Assembly: GCF_020073745.1 (NCBI RefSeq)
Contig: NZ_JAIRAU010000057.1
Location: forward strand, 124,001 to 188,000
DNA from: Nannocystis pusilla
GTDB lineage: Bacteria > Myxococcota_A > Polyangia > Nannocystales > Nannocystaceae
Direction of reading: 5' to 3'
DNA length: 64,000 nucleotides
Shown here: positions 9,770 through 17,854 of the stretch, piece by piece
How positions within the stretch are numbered: the first letter of the stretch is position 1
Layout of the letters: every line of letters starts with the position of its first letter
Program-made: the position numbers and the translations under genes
The notes under the pieces: model-generated
Database searches by the model: none
What the model saw: the letters and a program-made list of their open reading frames with translations, nothing else
What the model was told of the DNA's origin: nothing

Positions 9770-11386
9770 GAGGCGGGCGACGCCGAGGCGCTCCGCGTGC
9801 TTGAGCAGGCGGATCGTGGCGGCCATGGTCTTGGCGCGGAACTCCTCGTCGAGGGTCACGCCGAGGCGCTCGAACAGCTCGTGCTGGCTGGTGGAGCGGC
9901 CGACGCGGGCGGTGATCCGGTCGATCGAGACGTCGACCAGCGGGATCGGCGGGGCCGGCTGCGGGTCGCTCAGGTACGCGGGGTTGATGCACGACGAGAC
10001 GTCGTTGGCGGTCGCCATGCGCTCGTTGAGCGGGGCGAGGCCGAACCGGCGCATGAGCGTGGCGCCGATCGAGCAGTGCTCGAACTGGGTGCTGACGGTG
10101 CAGCCGCGGCGGACGTGCGGGCCGATGACGAGCGAGGGCACGCGGAAGCCCATCTGCCTGAACTCCGCCTCGTCGTCGACGGTCTGGGGCGGCGGGACGT
10201 GGTCGTAGAAGCCGCCGTGCTCGTCGTACGTGATGATGAACAGGGTCTTGCCCCACCCGGGGCCCTCGGCCAGGGCCTTGTAGATCGAGCCGATCAAGAT
10301 CTGGCCGAGCTGGATGTCGTGGTCGGGGTGGTCGTCGTTGGAGGTGAAGCCGGGGTCGATGACGGTGAAGTTGGGCAGCAGGCCGGCGGCCGCGTCGGCG
10401 AAGAAGCGGTCGAGGTTGTTGGGGTTCGTCAGCGCGTCGAGGCTGAAGCCGCCGACGCCGTCGGCCAGCTTGCCCCACACCGTCGGGATCAGCGGGAAGG
10501 CGCCCGCGACCCACGGGACGTCGGTGAAGTAGATCCGGCTGGTGATGCCGGCGTCGTTGCAGGCGTGCCACAGCGTGTCGATGAACGGCGAGGGGAAGTT
10601 GGTCTTGCCGCCGTCGGAGCTGCAGGCGTGCACGTAGTAGCGGTTCGGCCAGGTCGGGCCCATGACCGAACAGAACCAGCGGTCGCACAGGGCGAAGTTG
10701 TCGGCGAGCCCGTACAGCACCGGGATCTGCTCGCGCACGTGGTAGCCCATGACCTGCTCGGCGAAGCCCGGGTTCTTCTTCTCGTTCTCGAACACGAACC
10801 CGTTGTTCTCGCCGAGGTTGAACTGGGTGTGGCACTCGTCCCACTCGTGCGGCGGGTCGGCCGGCTGGAACTCGTCCAGCTTGAAGACGCTGACGTCGCC
10901 GAGGCCGACGCTCGGGTTCCACTCGTCGCCGTCGAGCCCGTCGACCGTCCTGCCCTCGAGGAACTTGAGCGCCCCGAAGTAGTGGTCGAACGAGCGGTTC
11001 TCCATCACCAGCACGACGACGTGCTCGATGCCCGCGAGCAGCTCCTCCGGTGTGAGATCGCTGGCGGCGCACTCGTCGACCGGCGACTCCGTGGTGGTGC
11101 TCTCGGCCTCCGAGGTCGAGCTGTCGTCGCCCGTGGTGCTCGTCGTGCCAGTGGCGCCTTCGCTGCCGCCCGAGGTCGTCGGCACGTCGGTCGTGCTCGA
11201 GCTCGTGGTGGTCGAAGCGTCGCCGGTGGTCGGGTCCGTGCCCGTGGTCGGGCTGTCGGTGGTCTGCGTCTGCCCGCCGTCGTCACTGCAGCCGAGAGCG
11301 GTGGAGCCCACGAGGGCGCCGATCGCCTGCAGCGCGCGTCGGCGGGAGAACCGCGTACGGGCCGCCCGCAGATACTTCTTCGTCAT
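9761..11386 (-). CDS. Tat-exported lipoprotein phosphoesterase (phospholipase C-like)
   Basis: A 541-aa member of the PF04185 phosphoesterase family, which includes bacterial non-haemolytic phospholipase C and acid phosphatases. Near the N-terminus are a twin-arginine-like motif (SRRRALQ), a hydrophobic stretch and a lipobox (STALGC), so a Tat-exported lipoprotein is likely. A Thr/Ser/Asp-rich linker of about 75 residues follows. The catalytic domain shows VMENRSFDHYFG, GPTWPNR, DHPDHDI and TYDEHGGFYDHV, the family's metal/phosphate-binding segments. The substrate (phospholipid or phosphate ester) is undetermined. The gene is convergent with the exported protein upstream. Confidence 0.9.
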   Translation of the reverse strand: MTKKYLRAARTRFSRRRALQAIGALVGSTALGCSDDGGQTQTTDSPTTGTDPTTGDASTTTSSSTTDVPTTSGGSEGATGTTSTTGDDSSTSEAESTTTESPVDECAASDLTPEELLAGIEHVVVLVMENRSFDHYFGALKFLEGRTVDGLDGDEWNPSVGLGDVSVFKLDEFQPADPPHEWDECHTQFNLGENNGFVFENEKKNPGFAEQVMGYHVREQIPVLYGLADNFALCDRWFCSVMGPTWPNRYYVHACSSDGGKTNFPSPFIDTLWHACNDAGITSRIYFTDVPWVAGAFPLIPTVWGKLADGVGGFSLDALTNPNNLDRFFADAAAGLLPNFTVIDPGFTSNDDHPDHDIQLGQILIGSIYKALAEGPGWGKTLFIITYDEHGGFYDHVPPPQTVDDEAEFRQMGFRVPSLVIGPHVRRGCTVSTQFEHCSIGATLMRRFGLAPLNERMATANDVSSCINPAYLSDPQPAPPIPLVDVSIDRITARVGRSTSQHELFERLGVTLDEEFRAKTMAATIRLLKHAERLGVARLRP

Positions 11387-11550
11387 GCGCCGGCGAGACT
11401 ACCGCCTCAGTTCGCCGGCCGACAGACCTGCGCGCGGGCCGGCGGAGATGCGCGAAGGTGTCGCGATCGCAGGGGAGGCGAGGGCGGCGCCGCGCGAAGG
11501 GGTCGTCGCGCGTGCTCGAGCAAGGAGCGACAGGAAGGGACCGCGCGGAG

Positions 11551-11778
11551 CTAGAAAGTGAAGTGTTGCGAGACGATGTCCTCGTTCTCGATCAACTTGG
11601 CCGTCGGGCGGGGCTTGACGACGGTGGGTACCGGCACGCCGGCCGCATCCAACTTTTCTGCAATAATTTCTTCGAGATAGCCGCTCACGCTGAGGCCGGT
11701 GGACTCGCAATAGTCCTTGAGCCGCTGATAGGTGATGCCCTTGACCGAGATGCTCCTGCGGGTCTGTCGCTTCGCCAT
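11551..11778 (-). CDS. Small ribbon-helix-helix-like protein
   Basis: A 75-aa protein. RRSISVKGITYQRLKDYCES followed by TGLSVSGYLEEIIAEKLDAA has the strand-helix-helix pattern of RHH DNA-binding proteins: basic first strand, amphipathic helix, then a Ser/Gly turn and second helix. An extended tail ends QHFTF. Short proteins of this form are frequent in myxobacteria. The start is ATG 11778. It diverges from the Ser/Thr kinase gene across a 650-bp region with several small repeats, which could be its own operators (inference). No toxin partner is adjacent. Confidence 0.75.
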   Translation of the reverse strand: MAKRQTRRSISVKGITYQRLKDYCESTGLSVSGYLEEIIAEKLDAAGVPVPTVVKPRPTAKLIENEDIVSQHFTF

Positions 11779-12428
11779 GCTGTCCTCCCTTCGCCTGGTG
11801 GCTCCTGCTCTCCAGCCTCTACGTCAAGCGCTCTCCGCACGCAAGGGCCATTCCACACTGCCCTAGGATGCGCGATGGGCGCAGCCTGGTAGAGACCGCT
11901 GCTGCGAGATTCAAGTGTGCGAGATTGCTAGCAAAACTGTGTCTCCGTGAGGCCCGATCTCGATGGTGGATCAGTCGAGGGCGGACATGGTGGATCACAG
12001 ATATTTTCTGGCTTCGGAGAGATCTCGGAGATCTCCTCAGCTATTTTAACCTAGCCGTGGGCTCACAAGCAAGGGCAACTTCGGTGGGTGCCCGCGGCCG
12101 GGAGCCCGGCACGGTGAACTGGAATACAGAAAAATCGCCGTCGTGAACAGGTGCGAAATCTGACCTTCCTCCGATGAGGAGGATCCGCTTCGTCAGTTCA
12201 CACCGCGAGGAGCATGACGTGCACGAGCTTCGTGGTCGCACTATCGCCGGCGAACGTCGAGGTTCCAAGGGTTGCGTGGAATGCGGGCTTCGTCGGACTC
12301 GCCGTTCACTGCATCTGCGGTGAGCGAGGGCTGGGGACCGCGCACGTGATCACACCCGGGGATTGACGTATCGTGCCACCATCGCCCTGTTCGGGGGTGT
12401 TCGCACCGTGCCCGAGTCGGTCCGCACC
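11779..12428. other. Long divergent intergenic region with operator-like repeats
   Basis: No convincing gene. Base composition is clearly less GC-rich than the surroundings (for example ATATTTTCTGG near 12001 and CTATTTTAACC near 12041). Direct repeats TGCGAGATT lie at 11903 and 11918, and ATGGTGGATCA at 11963 and 11987. Two palindromic octamers GAGATCTC lie at 12019 and 12028. These look like binding sites for the divergent promoters of the RHH-like protein and the kinase. A small RNA is also possible. Confidence 0.5.
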
Positions 12429-14264
12429 ATGGAGCTCGAACCCGAGACGAAAGTGTTGCCGCGCGGCAACGCCGACGTCGCGCCCTCGCCTCCCGGCGAG
12501 GGGAGCGGTTCGCTGCACGCGCTGCAGCGGATCGGCCGTTACGAGGTCGTGCAGCGACTTGGCCACGGGGGCATGGCGACGGTGTACCTGGGACGCGCCA
12601 CGGGCAGCGCAGGTTTCGAGCGCGTGGTCGCCATCAAGGTGATTCATCAGCACCTCGCCGCCGAGCCCGAGTTCGTCGGGATGTTCCTCGACGAGGCCAA
12701 GATCGCGGCGCGGATCCACAGCCCGCACGTCGCCGGCATCCTCGACCTCGGCGAGGACTCCGGCTTCTACTTCATGGTCCTCGAGTACATCGACGGCGAG
12801 ACGCTGTCGGCGCTGCTGCGCCAGCTGCGTCCCACCGACGACCGGCTGCCGCTGGCCGTGGCCCTGCAGATCCTCGCCGACGCGTGCGAGGGCCTGGTCG
12901 CGGTCCACGGCCTGCGCGACCCCGACGGCCGGCCCTACGGTCTCGTCCATCGCGACATGTCGCCGCAGAACCTGATCGTCAACTTCGACGGCTGGACCAA
13001 GATCGTCGACTTCGGCCTCGTCAAGGCGACCGGCCTCCGCAACAGCAATCACACCGGCCACCTCCGCGGCAAGCTGGCCTACATGGCGCCGGAGCAGGCG
13101 CGCGGCAAGCCGCTGTCGGCCGGCACCGACCTGTTCGCGCTCGGCGTGATCTTCTGGGAGATGCTGACCGGCCGGCGCCTGTTCGCCGGCGACAGCGACG
13201 CCGAGACGCTCGAGAGCGTGATGCGCTGCGAGGTGCCGCCCCTGCGGGAGCTGCGACCCGACCTGCCGCCGGGGGTCGAGGCGCTGCTGCGGCGGGCGCT
13301 GGCGCCGACGCCCGAGGAGCGCTACCCGAGCGCCGAGGCGATGCTGGCCGACATCCGCGCCCTGCTGCGCGAGAGCGGCGACACCAGCGAGCCGCGGCGC
13401 GCGCTGGGGGCGATCATGCGGCACCACTTCTCCGAGCAGGCGAAGTACCGCATGGCGGCGATCCGCGGGGCCTCGCGCGGCGACGGGCGCGCGCGGCCGC
13501 TGCACATCGGCTCGGCGCCGCTGCCGGCCGCCGAGATGCCGGCGCTCGCGGCCCGCGACGAGCAGACCCAGACCCGCGTGCTGGCCGATCCGCGCGTGCT
13601 GTCGCCTGTCCCCGACGACATGTCCTCGCCGACAGATCGGCTGGCGGTCGTGCGGCGCCGGCCGTGGGCGCTGTGGTTGTCGCTGCCGCTGGTCGGCGCC
13701 GGCGTGGCGGCGGTGCTGCTGCTGTTCGTGCTGCCGGGGGCGACGACGCCCGCCGGCGAGCCGCCGGCGACGACGGTGCCGACGCCACCGCCGCAAGCGC
13801 AACCACAACCACAGCCGACGCGGCCGGCGACGGTGGTGTGGAACTTCGAGACCGATCCGGTCGGGGCGACGGTCACGGTCCATCAAGGTCCCGCGGAGAT
13901 GCTGGCCGCGCTCGCGCCCCAGCTCGAGGGTCAGGTGACGCCGCTGCGCGTGGTGGTGCCGTACGACGATCAGGCGCGGCTGCAGGTGACGGTGACGCAC
14001 GCCGGCTACAAGCCGAGCAAGCGCAACCTGATCCCGATGAACAACGAGAACATCATCGTCCTGCTGCAACCCGAGGCGCCGAAGCCGGCGACCCCGCCGC
14101 CGACGATCAACACGATCACGAGCCAGCCGAAGAAGAAGCCGCCGAAGACCCCGAGCACGAGCGAGCCGGCCGCGCCGGCCGAGGGCAAGGACGACAAGGG
14201 CGAGGAGAGCGAGCTCAAGGACGAGCCCGTCTTCAACCCGGTCGTGGCCAAGGGTGGCGGATGA
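12429..14264 (+). CDS. Transmembrane Ser/Thr protein kinase
   Basis: A eukaryote-type (PknB-like) kinase of about 611 aa from ATG 12429; a TTG at 12363 would add 22 residues. Catalytic landmarks in order are the glycine loop LGHGGMATVY, AIKVI with the ATP lysine, HRDMSPQN (catalytic loop), DFGLVK and LAYMAPEQARG. A proline-, alanine- and arginine-rich juxtamembrane region leads to one transmembrane helix (LWLSLPLVGAGVAAVLLLFV). An outer domain of about 150 aa resembles a PEGA-type beta domain (VVWNFETDPVGATVTVHQGP), followed by a Lys/Pro/Glu tail. A 14-bp repeat pair encodes part of the juxtamembrane linker. It is translationally coupled to the next gene. Confidence 0.93.
   Translation: MELEPETKVLPRGNADVAPSPPGEGSGSLHALQRIGRYEVVQRLGHGGMATVYLGRATGSAGFERVVAIKVIHQHLAAEPEFVGMFLDEAKIAARIHSPHVAGILDLGEDSGFYFMVLEYIDGETLSALLRQLRPTDDRLPLAVALQILADACEGLVAVHGLRDPDGRPYGLVHRDMSPQNLIVNFDGWTKIVDFGLVKATGLRNSNHTGHLRGKLAYMAPEQARGKPLSAGTDLFALGVIFWEMLTGRRLFAGDSDAETLESVMRCEVPPLRELRPDLPPGVEALLRRALAPTPEERYPSAEAMLADIRALLRESGDTSEPRRALGAIMRHHFSEQAKYRMAAIRGASRGDGRARPLHIGSAPLPAAEMPALAARDEQTQTRVLADPRVLSPVPDDMSSPTDRLAVVRRRPWALWLSLPLVGAGVAAVLLLFVLPGATTPAGEPPATTVPTPPPQAQPQPQPTRPATVVWNFETDPVGATVTVHQGPAEMLAALAPQLEGQVTPLRVVVPYDDQARLQVTVTHAGYKPSKRNLIPMNNENIIVLLQPEAPKPATPPPTINTITSQPKKKPPKTPSTSEPAAPAEGKDDKGEESELKDEPVFNPVVAKGGG
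13605..13646. repeat. 14-bp repeat units inside the kinase gene
   Basis: Units at 13605 (CCTGTCCCCGACGA), 13619 (CATGTCCTCGCCGA) and 13633 lie in the juxtamembrane linker (SPVPDDMSSPTDRLAV), a position that should tolerate sequence change. Confidence 0.55.
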
Positions 14265-15340
14265 GGCGAGCCGGCCGGCGAGGGCGCGGAGCCGTGGCCC
14301 TGCTCTGCGCCGCCGACCTCGCGTTGATGCCCGCGGCCGTGCAGGCCCAGGCGCCGCGCGAGGCCGCGATGGAGCCCCCCGCGGCGACAGAGGCGCCCGA
14401 GCCACCGCCGGAGGTCGCGACGCCGCCGTCGTCGGAGGCGCCGCAGGCCGTGCCCGATCAGGCGGCCGCGCTGGTGCACTTTCGCGAGGGCAAGCAGCAC
14501 TACAACGAGCGCCGCTACGCCGAGGCGGCTGAGGCGTTCTCACGCTCGCTCGAGGCGGCGTGGTCGATCAACGCCGCCTACAACAAGGCGCTGTCGCTCG
14601 ACCGCGCCAGCGACCTGGTGGGAGCGCTGGAGGCCTATCGCGACTACCTGGGGCGCGCCGAGACCCAGGACCAACACCGGGCCACCGCGCTCGAGCGCAG
14701 CGAACAGCTGCGCGAGCGGCTCGGCGAGGTGCTGCTGCAGGTCGACAGCCCCGAGGCGATCAAGGAGATCCGCATCAACGGCGAGGTGGTCGACAAGGCC
14801 GCCTTCCCGCGGCTCACGCTGCCCGGTTCGCTCGAGGTCGAGTTCGTCGGCGAGGCTCCCGGTCAGCGCAAGAACGTGCGCGCCGACGTGCGCGCCGGCG
14901 GGACGGTGACGATCGTGTTCCCGGGCTTCGTGCGCCCCGAGGTGCGGCCCGCGGGGCCGCCCAAGGCGCCCGGAACCGCGGTGGCGCCCGGCGAGTCGCG
15001 GCTCAAGGGCCTGCGCGCGGGGTTCTGGACCACGACGTCGCTGGCGCTCGCCGGCGGGGCGACGGTGGCGATCCTCGGGTCGCGCGTGCTCGTGGCCCGC
15101 GACCGCGCGCGGGCCGGTTGCGAGGGCGTCGTCTGCGAGGAGGGCGAAAAGGAGGGGCTGTACCGCACGTTCTGGTCGCTCCAGAAGGCGACCAACGTGG
15201 CGATCGCCGTGTCGGCGGCCGTCGGGGTCGCAGCCCTCGCGCTCGGCATCGTGCTGCGCCGCGAGCGGGCGCGCCGTCCTCCGGTCTCGACGCGCGCCGG
15301 CCTGCGCTGGCTCGGCTCCGCCGTCGAGCTCACGTTCTAG
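14261..15340 (+). CDS. TPR-containing exported membrane protein, kinase partner
   Basis: A 359-aa protein whose ATG overlaps the kinase stop (ATGA), so the two are translationally coupled. An N-terminal hydrophobic stretch (GAVALLCAADLALMPAAVQAQ) serves as signal or anchor. A TPR-like helical unit follows (HFREGKQHYNERRYAEAAEA, then NAAYNKALSLDRASDLVGAL), then a beta-rich PEGA-like stretch (VLLQVDSPEAIKEIRINGEV). Two C-terminal hydrophobic segments come last (TTTSLALAGGATVAILGSRV; VAIAVSAAVGVAALALGIVL). Kinase plus TPR/PEGA gene pairs are common in myxobacteria. The periplasmic parts of both proteins probably act together, but the ligand is unknown. Confidence 0.75.
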   Translation: MRRAGRRGRGAVALLCAADLALMPAAVQAQAPREAAMEPPAATEAPEPPPEVATPPSSEAPQAVPDQAAALVHFREGKQHYNERRYAEAAEAFSRSLEAAWSINAAYNKALSLDRASDLVGALEAYRDYLGRAETQDQHRATALERSEQLRERLGEVLLQVDSPEAIKEIRINGEVVDKAAFPRLTLPGSLEVEFVGEAPGQRKNVRADVRAGGTVTIVFPGFVRPEVRPAGPPKAPGTAVAPGESRLKGLRAGFWTTTSLALAGGATVAILGSRVLVARDRARAGCEGVVCEEGEKEGLYRTFWSLQKATNVAIAVSAAVGVAALALGIVLRRERARRPPVSTRAGLRWLGSAVELTF

Positions 15341-15381
15341 GACGCTTGCACCGGCGCGTCCGGGCTGCCATAGCTCACCCC

Positions 15382-16620
15382 ATGCAAGAGCTTCGGTGGC
15401 CGACCTACGCGCTCCGCGACCTCGTCCTCGACGCGGCGGTGCCCGACGAGCGCGGCTCGCTGCGCGTGCGTGACAGCGCAGGGCGGGTGTACCTCGACGC
15501 GGTGAACGGCGTCGGCTGTGCGCCGCTCGGGCACGCGCACCCGCGGTGGGTCGCGGCCTTGACCGCGCAGATGCAGCGCCTGAGCGCCGCCGCCAACTCG
15601 TTCAGCACCGAGCCGCAGCGGCAGTTCGCGGCGGCGATCGTCGCGCGCATGCCGGTGGTCGACGCGCGGGCGTTCATCGCCACCACCGGCACCGAGACCA
15701 CCGAGGCGGCGATCAAGCTCGCGCTGCGGGCGACCGGTCGCAACACGATCGTCGCGTTCGAGCGGGCCTTCCACGGGCGCTCGCTCGGCGCGCTCGCGTG
15801 CACCGCCAACACCGCGTACCGCCACCCTTACGTGCGCTGCCTCGGCGAGACCGAGCCCGCGGCGCCGTTCGCCACCGCGCGGGTGTTGCGGCTGCCGTTC
15901 GGCGACCTCGCCGCGCTGCGTGAGGCCTTCGCCGAGCGCGGCGCGGACATCGCCGCCGTGTTCATCGAGCCGGTGCAGGGCGAGGCGGGCGTCTACCCGG
16001 CCACGCGCGAGTTCCTGGTCGGCCTCCATCGCCTGTGCCGCGAGCACGGGGCGCTGGTCGGCGCCGACGAGGTCCAGAGCGGCTTCGGTCGCACCGGTTC
16101 GTGGTCGGCCTGGGCGCACATCGTCGGCGACGACAAGTCGCTCGCGCCGGACCTGATGTGGATCGCCAAGGCGCTCGGCGGCGGGTTCCCGATCGGCGTC
16201 TGCCTCGCGCGCGGCGACCTCGCGCAGGCGATGGGCAAGGGCACCCACGGCACCACCTTCGGCGGCAACCCGCTCGCGTGCGCCGCCGGCCTCGCCAGCA
16301 TCGACATCCTCGAGCGAGAGGGCTTGCTCGCCGCCGCCGCCGCGCAGCTGCCGACGCTGCAGGCGATCGCGCGCGAGGAGCCGTGCGCGCGGGTCCACGA
16401 GATCCGCGGCCACGGGGCGATGATCGGCGTGCAGGTCGGGCGCCCCGGCGAGCAGATCGCCGCCGCCGTCGGCGACCGCATGATGCGCGACCACGGCATC
16501 CTCGTCACCGTCTGCGGCGGGCACACGATCCGCCTGCTCCTGCCGTACCGCGCCGGCCCGGACGAGCTGCGCGAGGTGTGGCGCGCGATCTCCCGCTCGC
16601 TGGAGTCCGAAGCAACATGA
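15382..16620 (+). CDS. Class III aminotransferase (acetylornithine aminotransferase-like)
   Basis: A 412-aa PLP enzyme of the ornithine/acetylornithine aminotransferase family. The start is ATG 15382 (MQELRWPTYALRDLVLDAAV). Motifs include GTETTEAAIKLALRATGR, FHGRS, IEPVQGEAGVYPA, DEVQSGFGRTG and WIAKALGGGFPIG, which holds the PLP lysine (K263). HGTTFGGNPLACAAG is the family's conserved segment. ArgD is the closest named relative, but no arginine genes are adjacent, so the substrate stays open. The stop codon lies in a 14-bp repeat unit that also provides the next gene's ATG (ATGA overlap). Confidence 0.88.
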   Translation: MQELRWPTYALRDLVLDAAVPDERGSLRVRDSAGRVYLDAVNGVGCAPLGHAHPRWVAALTAQMQRLSAAANSFSTEPQRQFAAAIVARMPVVDARAFIATTGTETTEAAIKLALRATGRNTIVAFERAFHGRSLGALACTANTAYRHPYVRCLGETEPAAPFATARVLRLPFGDLAALREAFAERGADIAAVFIEPVQGEAGVYPATREFLVGLHRLCREHGALVGADEVQSGFGRTGSWSAWAHIVGDDKSLAPDLMWIAKALGGGFPIGVCLARGDLAQAMGKGTHGTTFGGNPLACAAGLASIDILEREGLLAAAAAQLPTLQAIAREEPCARVHEIRGHGAMIGVQVGRPGEQIAAAVGDRMMRDHGILVTVCGGHTIRLLLPYRAGPDELREVWRAISRSLESEAT

Positions 16621-16657
16621 CCTTCAAGCAATGTCCTAAACTACATGTCCTGATCAC
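16602..16657. repeat. 14-bp repeat units at an ATGA gene overlap
   Basis: Units lie at 16602 (diverged), 16616 (CATGACCTTCAAGC), 16630 (AATGTCCTAAACTA) and 16644 (CATGTCCTGATCAC). The CATGA of the second unit supplies both the stop of the aminotransferase and the start of the TlpA-like gene. The following units encode the start of its lipoprotein signal peptide. Confidence 0.7.
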
Positions 16658-17384
16658 CATCTCGCTGCTGGCGCCCGCATGCAAGCGTGATGCGAGCGAG
16701 GCGCCCGAGTCGACGGCGGCACCGGAGCCGGAAGCGCCGCCGGTCGAGGCGCCCGCGACCGACGCGGGCGCGTCGACCGAGGCCGCGACGGAGACGCCCG
16801 AGAGCACGCCGCCCGGCGACGTGGTGGCGGCCGCCGAGCCCACGCCGAGCAGCGAGCCGGCCGCGCCGGGCAGTGACCCCAAGGCCGCGAGCGTGGCTGC
16901 CCTGCCGGCGCCGCTGCACGCCAAGGTCGACGACTCGTGCGGGCGCGACGCGGGCGTGGGCACCAACGCGCTGCCGTTCGCGCTCAAGACGGCCGACGGC
17001 AAGGACATCAGCATGGCGAGCCTGCGCGGCAAGGTCGTGCTGCTCAACTTCTGGGGCACGTGGTGTAAGCCCTGCCTCAAGGAGCTGCCCGAGTTCGACC
17101 GGCTGATCCGTCACTACAAGAAGCAGGGCGCGGTGCTCGTCGCCGTCGCCACCGACACCGAGCCGGAGAAGGTGCTGGAGTTCGCCAAGGAGCGGAAGAT
17201 CTCCGCCAAGCTCGTCCTCGGCGGCGAGGAGCTTGCCAAGAAGTACGACAGCCCCAACTTCCCGTTCTCGTTCGTGGTCGACGACAAGGGCACGATCCGC
17301 GGCTCGTATCGCAGCTACAAGCCGGAGTGCATCGGCAAGATCGAGCAAGACATCCGCACGAGCCTCGAGCAGAAGAAGCGCTGA
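16617..17384 (+). CDS. TlpA-like thiol:disulfide lipoprotein
   Basis: A 255-aa protein. Its N-terminus (MTFKQCPKLHVLITISLLAP) ends in a lipobox (LLAPAC), so it is probably an envelope lipoprotein. A Glu/Pro/Ala/Thr linker of about 90 aa is followed by a thioredoxin fold with the motif WCKPC (C150, C153) and FWGTWCKPCLKELPEF typical of TlpA/ResA/AhpC-TSA proteins. These reduce or protect cysteines outside the cytoplasm, for example in cytochrome c maturation; the actual partner is unknown. The signal-peptide N-region is encoded by 14-bp repeats, so the repeat has been recruited into an export signal. Confidence 0.88.
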   Translation: MTFKQCPKLHVLITISLLAPACKRDASEAPESTAAPEPEAPPVEAPATDAGASTEAATETPESTPPGDVVAAAEPTPSSEPAAPGSDPKAASVAALPAPLHAKVDDSCGRDAGVGTNALPFALKTADGKDISMASLRGKVVLLNFWGTWCKPCLKELPEFDRLIRHYKKQGAVLVAVATDTEPEKVLEFAKERKISAKLVLGGEELAKKYDSPNFPFSFVVDDKGTIRGSYRSYKPECIGKIEQDIRTSLEQKKR

Positions 17385-17427
17385 CGCGGCCCTCGCCCAC
17401 GCCAGGCGAGATCGTGGCATCGCCGAG

Positions 17428-17576
17428 TTGCTTCAACGAGTCGACCGGCGTGGGCTCGTCGCGCTGCCGGTTTGCTTCAACGAGTCACTTGCCGGGCATG
17501 AGCGGCTGTCGACAGTGACTCGTGCGCAGCATCGCCAGAGAGATGTCGTCGTGCCGCCGATTTGCTTCAACGAGTC
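17428..17576. repeat. Three dispersed 15-bp direct repeats
   Basis: TTGCTTCAACGAGTC occurs identically at 17428-17442, 17472-17486 and 17562-17576, each preceded by GCCG-like bases. Spacings are 44 and 90 bp, close to one and two multiples of 45. At the missing middle position (17517) the sequence GACTCGTGCGCAGCA resembles the reverse complement. Too few and too short for a CRISPR array; possibly operator sites or a decayed repeat. Confidence 0.7.
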
Positions 17577-17618
17577 GATCGGCGCGAGGAGAAGCGCGGG
17601 GCTCGCCACGATCGTCGC

Positions 17619-17813
17619 GGGAGGGCGAGGGGCGGCGCAGTGGGACGCAGGCGGGACGGAGCCCACTTTACCGCGCGCAGGTGCATAGTCCTGCGCACGC
17701 GTGATGCTCGCGACATCGCAGTCGACCGTCATCGCAGCGACGGCGCCGAGCACGTAAAGTGGGAGGGAGCCCGCCGTCGCGAGGGCCCCACTGCGCCGCC
17801 CCTCGACCTCCCT
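17619..17813. repeat. 195-bp inverted-repeat element (MITE-like or structured RNA)
   Basis: The outer arms of 26 bp (17619-17644 and 17788-17813) are reverse complements with one mismatch. The inner ends CCCACTTTAC (17662-17671) and GTAAAGTGGG (17754-17763) pair perfectly. The 82-bp centre has its own small hairpin (GCGCAGG ... CCTGCGC). It sits between convergent genes (TlpA-like and FHA). No target-site duplication was seen. Confidence 0.7.
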
Positions 17814-17854
17814 CTCGAGTTCTCCGCGCCCCGCGCCCGCTCTCGCCGCCAACT

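Noticed and set aside
12041..12268. 75-codon minus-strand frame in the divergent gap
   Set aside because: No ribosome site, composition unlike neighbours, overlaps repeat/palindrome region.
12958..12971. CATGTCGCCGCAGA in the first kinase
   Set aside because: Encodes the invariant catalytic loop HRDMSPQN; a chance match to the repeat core.
17428..17576. Reading the 15-bp repeats as a CRISPR array
   Set aside because: Only three copies, 15 bp long, irregular spacing of 44/90 bp, and no cas genes in the window.
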